This document shows, in pieces, positions 1 through 10,560 of a stretch of 64,000 nucleotides of DNA. Origin of the DNA: Adiantum capillus-veneris (taxonomy: Eukaryota; Streptophyta; Polypodiopsida; Polypodiales; Pteridaceae); contig CM043965.1 in NCBI GenBank assembly GCA_014529385.2, positions 14,508,912-14,572,911 on the forward strand, read 5' to 3'. Every line of letters starts with the position of its first letter. Positions within the stretch are counted from its first letter, which is position 1. The notes beneath the pieces were generated by a model that saw nothing but the letters and a program-made list of their open reading frames with translations, ran no database searches and was not told where the DNA came from. Made by a program: the position numbers and the translations under genes.

Positions 1-32
1 AGAGAGAGAGAGAGAGAGAGAGAGAGAGTGCT
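1..32. repeat. (AG)n microsatellite
   Basis: Uninterrupted AG dinucleotides at the left edge of the window; the tract may extend further left. Confidence 0.95.
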
Positions 33-62
33 GATCCACGCTCCGCTCCGCGACTCACCTAG

Positions 63-490
63 GTCTCTTCTTGATGGAGATTTATAGACTCAGAGAGAAT
101 ACCCTTAGGAGCAAAAGTCCTACACATAGAGGATCCATATAGAGCCAGCGCACTACTTTTTACAGAGGGACTACTTTGGATGGCCCACCACAAGTTACCC
201 AATCACATCCTCATGAGGGCGTTCGCACTATATCTTCCACAGCATACTACGAGATTTTCATTGCTTATTAAGAGAGGGCTTTGGCACCTTATCGCGCATC
301 ATGCATTACTATGATCAGAGGTGCACACGTCTCTTCTTGATGGAGATCCATAGACTCAAAGAGAATACCCTTAGGAGCAAAAGGCCTACACATAGAGGAT
401 CCATATAGAGCCAGAGCACTACTTTCTACAAAGGGACTACTTTGGATGGCCCACCACAAGTTACCCAGTCACATCCTATAGGGCGTTCTT
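63..490. repeat. Direct repeat of about 160 bp, two copies
   Basis: A segment at about 63-228 recurs at about 329-490 (offset 266 bp). Both copies contain the same run from the GTCTCTTCTTGATGG start through the GGATCCATATAGAGCC and GGCCCACCACAAG blocks, with scattered substitutions. No long open frame is conserved between them. The parent element is not recognised; it could be a piece of an LTR or a local duplication. From 490 to 930 I see nothing recognisable. Confidence 0.8.
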
Positions 491-930
491 CTTGATCAAG
501 CCATCCAGCTTGGTCACTCACGACACCCGGTAATGCGATGATATTCACACCGTAGACGAGGTATGTACATCGAAGGCTACAAAGCATCATTGAGCAACAT
601 CGAGCATGCCCTCCCTGAGAGCTGACCATGGAGGACATTGAGCCCATACTGCAAAGACCCATGAGAGAGCTCATGGGATGATCACCATTTTCCCCCGTTG
701 TGCACCTCATTAGCCCTCATGTGAATGTACCCACTCCCCATATGTTTTGAGCTGATGTATAATGTGATGTGGACATTGATGATGATGCAGATATAGGTTA
801 GGCTTACATATCTACCCACTCTAGGTACCCTCATTTATTTTATCTTTATGTTCCCTTGACACTATACGAGAGTCACACATGGTTGTAACCTTTTGGTCTC
901 ATACGTCATTTTGAAGACGTTAATATAACA

Positions 931-944
931 TTTCATTTCATTTC

Positions 945-1001
<57 letters not shown>

Positions 1002-1007
1002 ACTCTC

Positions 1008-1048
<41 letters not shown>
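931..1048. repeat. (TTTCA)n, (CT)n and (GT)n compound microsatellite
   Basis: A short TTTCA run (about 931-948) leads into CT repeats (about 949-997) and then GT repeats (about 1012-1048). From 1049 to about 1310 I see no gene or repeat. Confidence 0.95.
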
Positions 1049-1050
<2 letters not shown>

Positions 1051-1320
1051 CTGGTCGCTGAAGAGATGGAGAGCTCGTGGGGGGATTAAAGCCCTCTGTC
1101 AGTGGTAGAGATGGCCATAAGCAGCTGAAGGGATGTTGTTTGCAAGTTTTTGCCTAAGCAGGTCAAAAGAGGAGAGCAATGAGCTCACGGGTCTACGTGC
1201 GAGAGCAATGGCACCTTTGTTCTTTTTCTTTCTCTACTCAAAGATGGCCAAGTGCATAATAGGAAAGAAAAAGAAAAGTACACATGCTCATCGGTAGGTG
1301 GTTTCTCCAAGTGACACCGT

Positions 1321-1450
1321 GTCGCATAGGCGACACAAAACAATTTGCAAACATTGCTATGTACGTCGCATTGCGCGACGCTCTTAACGACACTTTTCTT
1401 ATTTTTTGGGCAAATTCATTGGCGTCGCTTACGTCCCTTAAACGACGCTC
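1321..1450. repeat. Cluster of GTCGC / GCGAC inverted motifs
   Basis: Three short dyads lie close together: GTCGC-ATAG-GCGAC at 1321-1334, CGTCGC-N5-GCGACG at 1364-1380, and GCGTCG at 1422-1427 paired with CGACGC at 1443-1448. Arrays of GCGACGC-type motifs are known near the ends of plant CACTA transposons, but no CACTA terminus was found here, so that identity is only a guess. Confidence 0.5.
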
Positions 1451-1585
1451 ACTAATTTTCCAAGCATCGATACTTGCAAAGCGGCCTAGTAGTGCGATGT
1501 CATCTCTTGGAGTGCCTTGATTTCAGCATATGCTCAAAGTTGGAATGCACTGTTTGCAGACTATGCTTTGAGCGTGAGGACATGC

Positions 1586-1798
1586 CAGTGCTCGAAAAAA
1601 CTTTTTTCCAAAAACTTGGCAAACCTACATATGTGAAACAACAGAGGTAAATTGACAAAATTTGAAGGTTTTTACACCAAATTACACAAATTTTTTCAAA
1701 ATTTTGTAGGTTTTCTCACCTTTAAATATAAAATTTTGAGGTAAAGTTCAAAATTTGTAGGTGGGATTACACTAAACCTAGGTTTTTTTCGAGCACTG
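1586..1798. mobile_element. hAT-like MITE with 8-bp target-site duplication
   Basis: The terminal inverted repeats begin CAGTGCTCGAAAAAA at 1586 and end with its reverse complement at 1798. They are flanked by GGACATGC (1578-1585) and GGACATGG (1799-1806), a 7 of 8 match. The 213-bp interior is AT-rich and non-coding. CAGTG ends and an 8-bp duplication fit non-autonomous hAT elements. The sequence around it (1540-1570 and 1808-1840) contains a diverged short direct repeat around GCACTG-TTGCAG-CTATGCTT. Confidence 0.8.
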
Positions 1799-1806
1799 GG
1801 ACATGG

Positions 1807-2238
1807 TGGAAATGCACTGCTTGCAGCCTATGCTTGACAAGGATAGGGTCGAGAAGCTCTGTGCTGTTTCCATCAGAAGGATTTTCAGCATATGCAATCA
1901 CCTATGCTTGCACCTTGAACGTACGGACCAGCAGCAATGGTACCTTTGATCCCATGGCAGGGCGGCACCTCGTCACCTCCACCCTATCACAACAATTTTG
2001 ATGATAAGCTTGGGGATGACCCTAGCGCAATAGTTTAGATGAGGAGCTTCGGGATGGACGTTCTTCTTCTATGTCTTCTTCCGTCCTTCGACTCATGTGA
2101 CTCCCGCGTCGCCATTCCCATCACCATAAGGGAATCTTGTAAAGATTCTTCTCTCAATTGTTTTTCCAGATTGTGTAGTAGTAGGAATGTGTAGGACTAC
2201 TTCTGGGTTGGATGGTATTAAAATCCAACATTAGCAAG
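1807..2238. other. Spacer without recognised gene
   Basis: Non-coding between the MITE and Ty3-A. No long reading frame, no repeat unit and no RNA gene seen. The last five bases (GCAAG, 2234-2238) are the left target duplication of Ty3-A. Confidence 0.7.
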
Positions 2239-2708
2239 TGGAATTGGAGCTGATCTCTTGAGACAGCTAATTCTAGTGCTGAAGGATTTCAGCTACTAGT
2301 GTGGGAAGATTTCAGACAGCAGACTATACAGAAATCAGAGACTAGACTGAATGTGGATACTGGAATAAGAATCAGACTTATAGATTGGAATAAGGTTCAG
2401 ATTCAGAAGACTGGTCGAGAAGTAAGTATCACTGAAATATATACCATGATTGAGATTACAGATCAAGATTACAGCGAATATGATTACATAGAGAAAGTAT
2501 AGCCAACCATACTGCCACTGATGCTCAAGTACAATTATAGCCCAAAGCGCTAATACAAGTGATAACAATTGCCAACCCGCTAATGATGTAATGGGCCCTA
2601 TTTATACACTTCGGGTTTACTGTAGTAATTACTCTAGTATTTACTAAGTAACTCGCTGCCCATCTTCTAAGAACACGTTCCCACATGGTGATTATCCAGC
2701 TGTCTACA
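2239..2708 (-). repeat. Ty3-A 3' LTR
   Basis: 470 bp, matching 12783-13258 along its length. On the plus strand it begins TGGAATTGGAGCTG and ends CTGTCTACA, so read on the minus strand it starts TGTAGACA. It is preceded by target duplication GCAAG. Confidence 0.95.
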
Positions 2709-2725
2709 TCCTTCCCTTCTTTCTT
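2709..2725 (-). other. Ty3-A polypurine tract
   Basis: Read on the minus strand this is AAGAAAGAAGGGAAGGA directly abutting the TGTAGACA start of the 3' LTR, the expected site of plus-strand priming. Confidence 0.85.
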
Positions 2726-3026
2726 GAATTTTGGCAAGATTCCAAAATTTCTGAAAAATTCCCGTCTGATTCTGATGTGAGACTGAAAAATCCATCGTCT
2801 GGTTCTGGTGTGGAACTGAAAAATCCATTGTCTGGTTCTAATGTTGGGGTGCAGGAGTTCAAGAAGGACCAAGGATTGTGGGAGGCAGTGGAAAAGGCCA
2901 AGCTGGAGCTCTCACCAGGCCAAGGTGGAGCTGTCATCAGGCCAAGGTAGAGTTGTCATCTCTCCCTGCCTGCTGAGAAGAAAAGTCGCCACACTGAATT
3001 CAGAGATGGAACTACCCAGTATCCTT
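2726..3026 (-). repeat. Ty3-A 3' non-coding region with 33-bp tandem repeat
   Basis: About 2765-2840 holds roughly 2.5 copies of a 33-bp unit built on TCTGGTTCTGNTGTGGNACTGAAAAATCC. On the minus strand the unit can be read as an 11-residue repeat of the EPDNGFFSSTP type, and a second short duplication (GGCCAAGGT) lies at about 2917-2950. It follows the last large frame of the element. Whether it was once translated as part of that frame cannot be told. Confidence 0.65.
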
Positions 3027-6000
3027 TCATTGGACCGTCCTCCTTTTGCCTTTGCTCTTTGACCGGAATGGTGCATGAGAAGTCCCAGCACCAGCATTCT
3101 CCTTCTGAATCAGTCGGTAAATGGCCTCTTGCTCAAGCTGATCCCACCGGTCTGTGGTCATCTCTACCTCATAAGGCGTGAGAGAATGATAGGTTTTGGT
3201 GTCAGGATCATAGAGTGTACGCTTGCCCTTACTCAGTCTGGTTCTGGCCAGCTTATGACAATGCGAAGCAGTATGGATCCATCCTTCTGGAAGAGGCTGA
3301 TTTGTTTTGACTCGAGCTTCGAAAAGAATCTCAGCCATCTCCCTGTACTGTGGTGCTAGACCCGGCTTTGTTGCAATGTCTTTCTCAGGCAGTTTGGAAG
3401 ATTCGACCGTAAGCTGTAGCAACTGATTAGTAATCGTGGTCAATCCTCTGACCTAAATCTTCCACTGGCCCATACACAGCTGAATCCTATGCAGCTCCTC
3501 TTTCATTGCCTGAATGTCATTGATTTGGAGAGCATCATTGAGCAATGTCTGCCAAGTCTTCCATTCCACAGTTGATCGCTCATACCAATCCTGAAGCTCA
3601 TCAGTTATTTTGAAATATGTGAGTCGATCAACTGGTTCTTGATGTTGAGGATACAACGCTGGAAAGAATCTTGACAGCTCAGTTTCTCTTGCTGGAACAT
3701 CATACAAGAGAACTGGAGAATCAGACACAAATTCTCGGAAATTGAGAACAACCTGGTTCTCTTGCTGCATCATCTTTCTGGTGATTCTCACTAGCTGGAA
3801 CAGGGTTCGGAGAGCAGTTTCCTGTGCTCCTACTGACATTCGCGTTTGAGGTCCTCTGCTAGTGGCTGTCTGTTCCTCAAGGATGGCTTTGACTCTCTGA
3901 TCCAAAAAACCTCTGGCAGCTTGCATTTGTACCAGAACTTCCTTCAGTTGTACCCTAACATCCTTCATGCAACGGTCAGTTGGTTTGTTACCCAGCAGAA
4001 GTTCCAGTTCTAGAGCCAAGGATTGACAATCTGCAGTAGACTGCCTTTGCCAGTGCGGGTTTGCCACTTTCTCATCAGCATTGAGTATCCATTCCGGAAC
4101 TGGGATGCGCAGGTAGTCTACAAGCTTCTTTATCATGGAAAGCAGCTGACTTCCAATTTTCTACCATTTCCCTGGCTCCCACATATAGTCTTTGAAATCT
4201 TTCCAAGTCAGTCGAGAGAGCATCATCTTCCAGATATTGTCTGGTGATGGAAGCCTGTTGATGTCTCAATTGCTTATTCAGAGTAATGAGCTACAGTGAA
4301 TGCTGATGATAGCTCTTTGCTGGTCCCTCATCCTGAACTTTCATTTTCCCTTTAGCCTCTCTACTGTGATGGGACTGATCAGTTGGATGATTCCCAGTGT
4401 TACTAGGCTGCTGCTCTTCAGTCTGCTGATTACCCGACTGGTGCTCTTTATCATGTCCTTCATCTGGCCCTGTCCCACCAGTACCCGGTCCTGGAGGTGG
4501 AGATGGTGGTGGGGCATCAGCGTCATCCTTCGTATGCCCAGTTTCTTGATCATCCTCCTCCTGAATAGCTTCATCTTCTTGATCTTCTTCATCCTCATCC
4601 GGGGAAGTCTGTTGCTCAATATAATCCATTATAGCTTAGTTCATCAAAGCATTATTTAACTCACCCACCTTGTCCTGCAAATCGCTCTGCATACTTTCCA
4701 TCAAGGACTTTAAATTTTCTAAGTAAAAAAAAACATTGCCTGAGGGGTTTAAAATTTCAGACAAGCTATTGTAGATGTATCTGTCAGTCAGCGAACACTT
4801 CAGAGCTGTATGGTGCAATACCAGCTTTTTGAATTCTGTCCGCTTCATCCTGAGCTTTGTTTCAGCTCGCTCGACAGCTCTCAGTGCTTCATTACTTTGA
4901 CTTTTCATAATCATAATTTCAGACTCAGCCTTAGCCAACTTTTTGTTCAACAAATCCCGAGTCCTTTCTGATTGAGCTTCCAGTACCCTGTGTTGTATGT
5001 TCTGCATTTCCTGGGCTTTCTGGAGTGTTTTAATCTGATGCTGTGCTTCTTCCAAGTCAACTTTAAGCTTTTTGACTTCGTCTTCTGATCCAGCAGCCTC
5101 CACCAATTGTCCCATACAACTGACAATGGTATTCCAAGAAGACTGTATCAGTACTGAACATCTGTCTTTGACCGTGGTTGGATCAGAATCGACAGGTTCA
5201 TATATTGCCGCTAGAGCCACGTAGGGTAAAGTTGCATAATCAGCTTTGCTGAGCAAAAGATGCCCTCTTAATTTCTGAGTTTGCATTTGCTGCAACTTAT
5301 CCCGTTTTACCAGTTGTAGAGGATTTTCAGTAATGGCAGGGACTCCACCAGACAAAGTTGAGAACGCTGGACCTTTCCCTTTGTCTAGTTGACTCTTGCC
5401 TTTGTCCCCTGACTGGTCTGGCATCTTTTCAACAGTGACTGGCTTGACATGATCTTTCCCAGATACAGTAGCAACTGTATTTTTGACAACTGGCTGATCA
5501 GGCACAATCTTCTGAGCAGATTGCTGCTCAGTTTTACTCATCTCAGCTTTCTCAGTGCTTACTACCTTAACCTGGCTTTCTATTTGCTTCAAAAATTCAC
5601 TGCTTTTTGTCAGTGTGATTCTTGGCTTCTTTGAACTGCCAGCTTCTTCTGTAGTGGCTTTACTTTTTAGGTCAGTGGAAATTGTTTGACTGTCTGTTTC
5701 CTCGTCGTCTGAGGACAGTTCAATTTTCTTTGGTTCAGAAATGGGCTGCTCACTCCGAGCGCGCTTTACCTGCTCATTAACATCTGCAGCAGTAGCCCAA
5801 TACAGGAATTGCCAGACATACCATGCCTTGAAAACACTTTGAGATTTCAGCTTAGCAGTTTGTTGGAGTACATTATACGAGAGTATTTGACAAAGGTTGA
5901 TATGGACTTGTGGATCCAGTATCTTGGCCAGCAGCATATCAAACAAATTTTCTGACACATATGTTGGGTTGTTCTTAAGGCTTACTGCTTCGACTACAAA

Positions 6001-6698
6001 CATGTAAACAGCTAAGGCTTCTAGTCCTTCTACTGGAACTCCTTGAGCACTTGCCTTGCGCTTCTTTCTAGCCGTTTCATCCTCCTTCAAAGCGATACTG
6101 ATTTGCTACGTAGTTGCCACAGATGGTTTGGGCTCATTAGGCATCTGAAATGCAAATGCAATGGCTTCTGGTGTTACTGACACCTTCCTGCTATTTACCA
6201 TAGCACTGCTAGTTTCAGCATCAAAGGAGTCAAGAACTTGCTTGATGATATCTGAATCAAATCAATCCTTGTAGCTTGCAACACAACTCGCAGATCCCAG
6301 AGTTGTAGCAGATTCATTGCGTGATCAGTGAATACATATCGTTGGATTTTACTGTATGGAAGAACGGGAAGGCTTGCCTTTGCCTCACCAACTATATCCT
6401 GGGTTTCTTCAAGAGTTTCTTGCATCTTTTCTGAGCGTTTCCTTCTACCCATACACTGTGAGGTCGATGACGATGAAACAGGCAAAGGATAAGACTTACT
6501 TGTGTAGAAGCCGTTCCCTGGTGTCGTTGGTAAGATTGTCTGACAGTCAGCTGTCTCGTCAGAGGTTGAAGTTTGCGGCTGTAGTGAAGAAACCTCGGAG
6601 CTCGACGATGGCGAATGGTTGACAGGAGGAAAGCTTCGCGCAGGAGATTTTTGAGGAAAAATGCTAACTCTCCTCGCTGTTATACGTGTTCGTGCCAT
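3027..6698 (-). pseudogene. Ty3-A post-pol extra reading frame (env position), broken
   Basis: A coding region of about 3.7 kb follows integrase. I place its start at the ATG at 6698 (MARTRITARR), which in this copy is in frame with the end of pol. The frame runs to a 1-base shift near 6258 and continues with TAG at 6106-6108, TAA at 4636-4638 and TAG at 4291-4293. A second shift lies near 4130 and TAG at 3453-3455, before the final stop at 3027. The total is about 1,200 residues. The N-terminal third is globular (start of block 6698-5750). A basic/acidic Ser/Thr/Lys-rich linker follows, then a long coiled coil (about 5100-4640), an acidic Pro/Gly-rich low-complexity stretch (4629-4300) and a helical C-terminal part (4270-3027). 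No signal peptide or membrane segment is evident, so it is not an obvious envelope. Plant Athila and Tat elements carry extra frames at this position; I cannot assign a function. Confidence 0.75.
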
Positions 6699-9600
6699 AA
6701 AAGCTCCACCACTCGCCGCTCCTAGACTTGTGTGCGCCATTGCTGTCGTGGCAAACATGCATTGGACAAGACTGCGACCCATCCTTGTAATAATTACCAC
6801 TGGCATACCACTTGATCGTTGGCCACTTAAAAATTGGAAAGTGTGTCCATACTGGTTCTGAACTGATTCCCACTCTGGCTGGACCATACTGGTACTGGTT
6901 GTTAGGTCAGCCTGATCTGGTTCTTTTGGTACTGGTTCTGAAGCTGGAACTGGTTGCACATGGAAAATACCAAAAACGTCTGATTCCAGTATCTCTTGAT
7001 CAACAACCTCCAGTTCCTTAGTACCTTGTTCCAACCCAGTTTCTCTGGTCTCTGAATAATAAAGTTTGATCTTTGATCCATTATATACTCCCGGCAACAT
7101 CAGTCCAGATAAATCTTTCAATCTGACTGTGCCATTGGAGAAGACCCAATCGACCTCAAAAGGTCCTGCCCAGGCAATCTTCAAATTCGGCTTCTTTGGA
7201 CCCAATCTAGACTGATAGAGAAGCACTAAGTCTCCTTTCTGGAATTCTCGAACTTTAATTCGGCGATCATGCCAGTGCTTCCTTCTTTGTTGAACAATCT
7301 CCTGTTCCAATATAGCTCTTTGCCTGAGTTCATCTAACTGCATCAATTCATCCAGCCTTTTCTTAAGATTATGGTTGAAGTCTAATCCATACTTCACAGC
7401 CATTCTCAGACTGGGGATGACAAACTCCATAGGAACCACAGCTTCAGTAACATACACCATTCTGAATGGTGTCATTCCAGTAGTTACCTTATAAGCTGTC
7501 CTACAAGCCCATAGAGCAGTCTGAAGCTTCAAATCCCACTGGTCTGGTTTCTTTTGCACCACCTTAGTGAGAATAGTCTTTATTGTCTTGTTGCTACTTT
7601 CAGCCTGTCCATTGCATCGAGGATAGTAAGAAGTAGATTTCCGATGCTTGATTGAAAGCATATCCAATAGGATTTCCATAGTGTCATTGATAAAATGTGT
7701 GCCTTGATCAATCACAATCTCTACTGGACATCCATATCGGCAGACAATATTCTCAAACAGAAACCTTGCAGTTGACTTGACTGTGTTGTCAGGAAGAGCC
7801 TTAGCTTCAACCCACTTGGTAACATAACAAGTAGCCATCACAATGTACTTGTTCTTCGGGGGAGTCAATTTCTTAAAAGGTCCCATAAAATCCAATCCCC
7901 ATTTCATGAATACTCCTAATGGTTGTATTGGCATTAATGGAGTCATATCTGCAGCTGTTGGTCGGCCCATTCTTTGGCATATGTCACAAGTCTTACAAAA
8001 ACTTATGACATCAGCAATCAGTGTTTGCCACCACAGACCTGCTTGCAGAATATTCTTGTAGGTTACTTCGTTGGAAAAGTGTCCACCAGACTCACCATTA
8101 TGCGCTTCTGAAATCACTTGCATTCTTCCTTCCATAGGGACACATCGTCGAAGTATACCATCCACACCTAGTCGATAAAGTACTCCTCCAATGATGGTAA
8201 ATTTCAGGCTTTTTATAATCAGAGCTTTCTTCTGATTCTGTTTCCAATCCTCTGGAAAGGCACCTTGGGAAAGGAATTGATAAATATCATACCATTCAGG
8301 ATCCCCTGATTCTTCTGCTTCTAACTGAAATAACTCAGCATCCACTGGCTCATCTCTCAGAGGTGATTCTGAATATACCTCCGTACTTCTGGAAAGAAAG
8401 TCAGCTCCACAGTGGTTTCGGCCAGGTTTATGGAAAATTCTGAATTCAAATTCCATAAGGAACATCATCCATCTGATTAGCCTGCCTTGAATAATGACTT
8501 TGTTAATCAGAAAGAGAAGAGCTTGATGATCCACATAAAAATGGAATAATTTTCCCAACAGGTAATGCCTGAACTTCGTAGCGCTAAAAACCATTCCGAG
8601 AGCTTCTCTTTCAATAGTCGTATAGCCTTGTTCAGCCTGACTAAATCTGCGACTAGCAAAATAGACCGGATAGCCTGTTTTTCCATTTGGCTGAGCTAAT
8701 ATTGCCCCCATTGCCAATCCTGAAGCATCTACATGTACATGAAAAATAATATCCCAATTCGGCTGCCTAAGGACTGGTTTACTGGTAATGGCTTTTTTCA
8801 AATTCTGAAAACTTTCCTCACACTCAGCAGTCCAGTTGAACTTACTGGTCTTCTTTGTAAGCTCATATAGTGGTACTGCTTGAGCAGCAAACTTGTGTAC
8901 AAATCTTCTATAGAAATTCACATAACCCAAGAAAGAACTCAACTCTGAAGCAGTTCTGGGTGCTTTAGCTTGCTGGACACACTGTATTTTGTCATTGGCC
9001 ATCTCTATTCCATTGCAGGAAACCACATGTTCCAGTAGCTGTCCCTTCCATACTAGAAACACAGATTTGAATGGATTCAAACAAATCCTCTTCTCTTGAT
9101 AGAGTTTAAAAACCATTTCTAGGAATAAAAGGTGCTGGTCCTCATGTGGATAGACAGTAAAGTCATCCATGAAAATGGCGAGGAACCGATGAAGAAATTC
9201 ATTAAACATCTCCATCATACACCGCTGAAAAGTAGTTGGTGCATTGCACAGGCCAAAAGGCATCACCAGATACATGAATGCTCCCCACTCAGTGATGAAA
9301 GTGGTCTTAGTCCTATCTTCAGGAGCAATCTGTAACTGGTTATAGCCGCTATAACCATCCATGAAGCTATACATCTCATATCCTGCGATCTCATCAAGCA
9401 ACATATCAGTAAAAGGTAAGGGAAATGGATCCTTAATGGTCTGGGCATTTAGTTTCCTATAGTCAACACAAACTCTTAATTTCCCATTCTTTTTAGGAAC
9501 GATGACTATGGGAAATAACCAATCACTGCTTGCTACTTCCGTAATGAACCCAGCCTTGAGAAGATTATCAATCTCCTCCTTGACCTTCTTTGCATAGTTG

Positions 9601-9824
9601 GGGTTCATGCGGTATCTTTGCAATCTTACTGGTCTAGCATCCGGTTTCAGTGGTATTTGGTGCTGACAGACTTCAGGATCTACTCCCTTCAAATCTGTAT
9701 ATTCCCACGCAAACACATCATAATAGTTCTGTAACATTTTCCGTGCCTTTTCCTTCATTGCCGGTTTCAGGTGCTTGTTGACTTCGATCATTCTAGGATT
9801 TTTCTCTGATCCCAGGTTCCACTA
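6195..9824 (-). CDS. pol: Ty3-A pol: reverse transcriptase, RNase H, integrase
   Basis: The open stretch from 9791 to 6195 is 1,198 residues. Reverse transcriptase spans residues about 60-270 with the catalytic box FMDD at 207-210. RNase H spans about 348-468 with its acidic residues present (D355, E394/E396, D421, D464). The integrase zinc region has H564, H571, C602 and C605, and the catalytic core D634, D695 and E731 has exactly 35 residues between the last two. This enzyme copies the element RNA and inserts the cDNA. The last 167 residues (from 6698) do not resemble integrase and are better read as the start of the next gene. An in-frame TAG at 9822-9824 separates this block from about 120 more codons upstream (10190-9825). 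There is a single RNase H, unlike Ty3-B. Confidence 0.93.
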
Positions 9825-10560
9825 CTCTACTTCCTGATCATCTGGAAGCAACCAGTTTGGTCCGCCTCCTTTTCGTTTGGTCGATTCTTCAGCGTAGTCC
9901 CAAGAAGGTCCATTCATTTTTGAATCATTATTCTGATCCAGTGGGTACTCTTCAGAACATACTGGTTCTTCCATTATACCAGTATCAGCTGATTCCTCCA
10001 TTCTTCCAGTTAGATGAACTGTTCTTTCCCCTGCATTGACTTCAGTAAACTGATCAGGGAATTGTCTCTTCTGCTTGTCAGCTTGCTCTTTGTTCAGCAA
10101 GACTGCATTCAAATCGATTTCTACCAAAGGAAATATGTTCATAGCTGCTAGCATTTGCTCAATTTTCTTGGCTCTGTATTTCTGACACAACTCCTTCGGC
10201 CTATGGATTCCAGAAATACAGTGTTGTCAGTCTGGATTTTGATTCTGCCACTAGCCCCTTCTATGGTCAAAGTTTGGTTTGCATAGTCATGAACAACATG
10301 TGTTGTTCTTAACCATGGGCGGCCTAGTAACATTCCATATGCTCCCTGCACATCCAAGATTAGGAAAATGGTTTTGAATTTCTCCCTCCCAACTCTTATC
10401 TGCATGTTTTCAATCATACCCGTCGCCTGTATGACTTGATGATCTGCCATTCTTACTTTGAATGGTGTTGGTTTCATGTTAGTGATACCCATTCTTTGCT
10501 GAAGATGGACTCCCATTATGTTGACTCCTGTACCTCCATCTAGTATGACGCTTGAGAGGT
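9825..10560 (-). pseudogene. Ty3-A aspartic protease region and pol linker, broken
   Basis: On the minus strand the retropepsin active site ILDGGTGVNI is encoded at about 10550-10520, and the ILGRP-like turn appears as MLLGRPWL near 10330-10310. DGG instead of DTG/DSG is common in plant Ty3 proteases. The two motifs sit in different phases of this copy, so there is a frame change near 10510. A further change near 10150-10190 joins the linker that leads to reverse transcriptase. The protease cleaves the polyprotein during particle maturation. The linker (10190-9825) is acidic and hydrophilic without recognised motifs. Confidence 0.75.

Noticed and set aside
4300-4659. 119-codon hydrophobic plus-strand frame resembling a membrane protein
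   Set aside because: It is the antisense of the acidic low-complexity part of the Ty3-A post-pol frame; its hydrophobicity is a mirror effect.
3027-6698. Classical envelope glycoprotein in Ty3-A
   Set aside because: No signal peptide, transmembrane segment or cleavage-like motif visible; only the genomic position matches.
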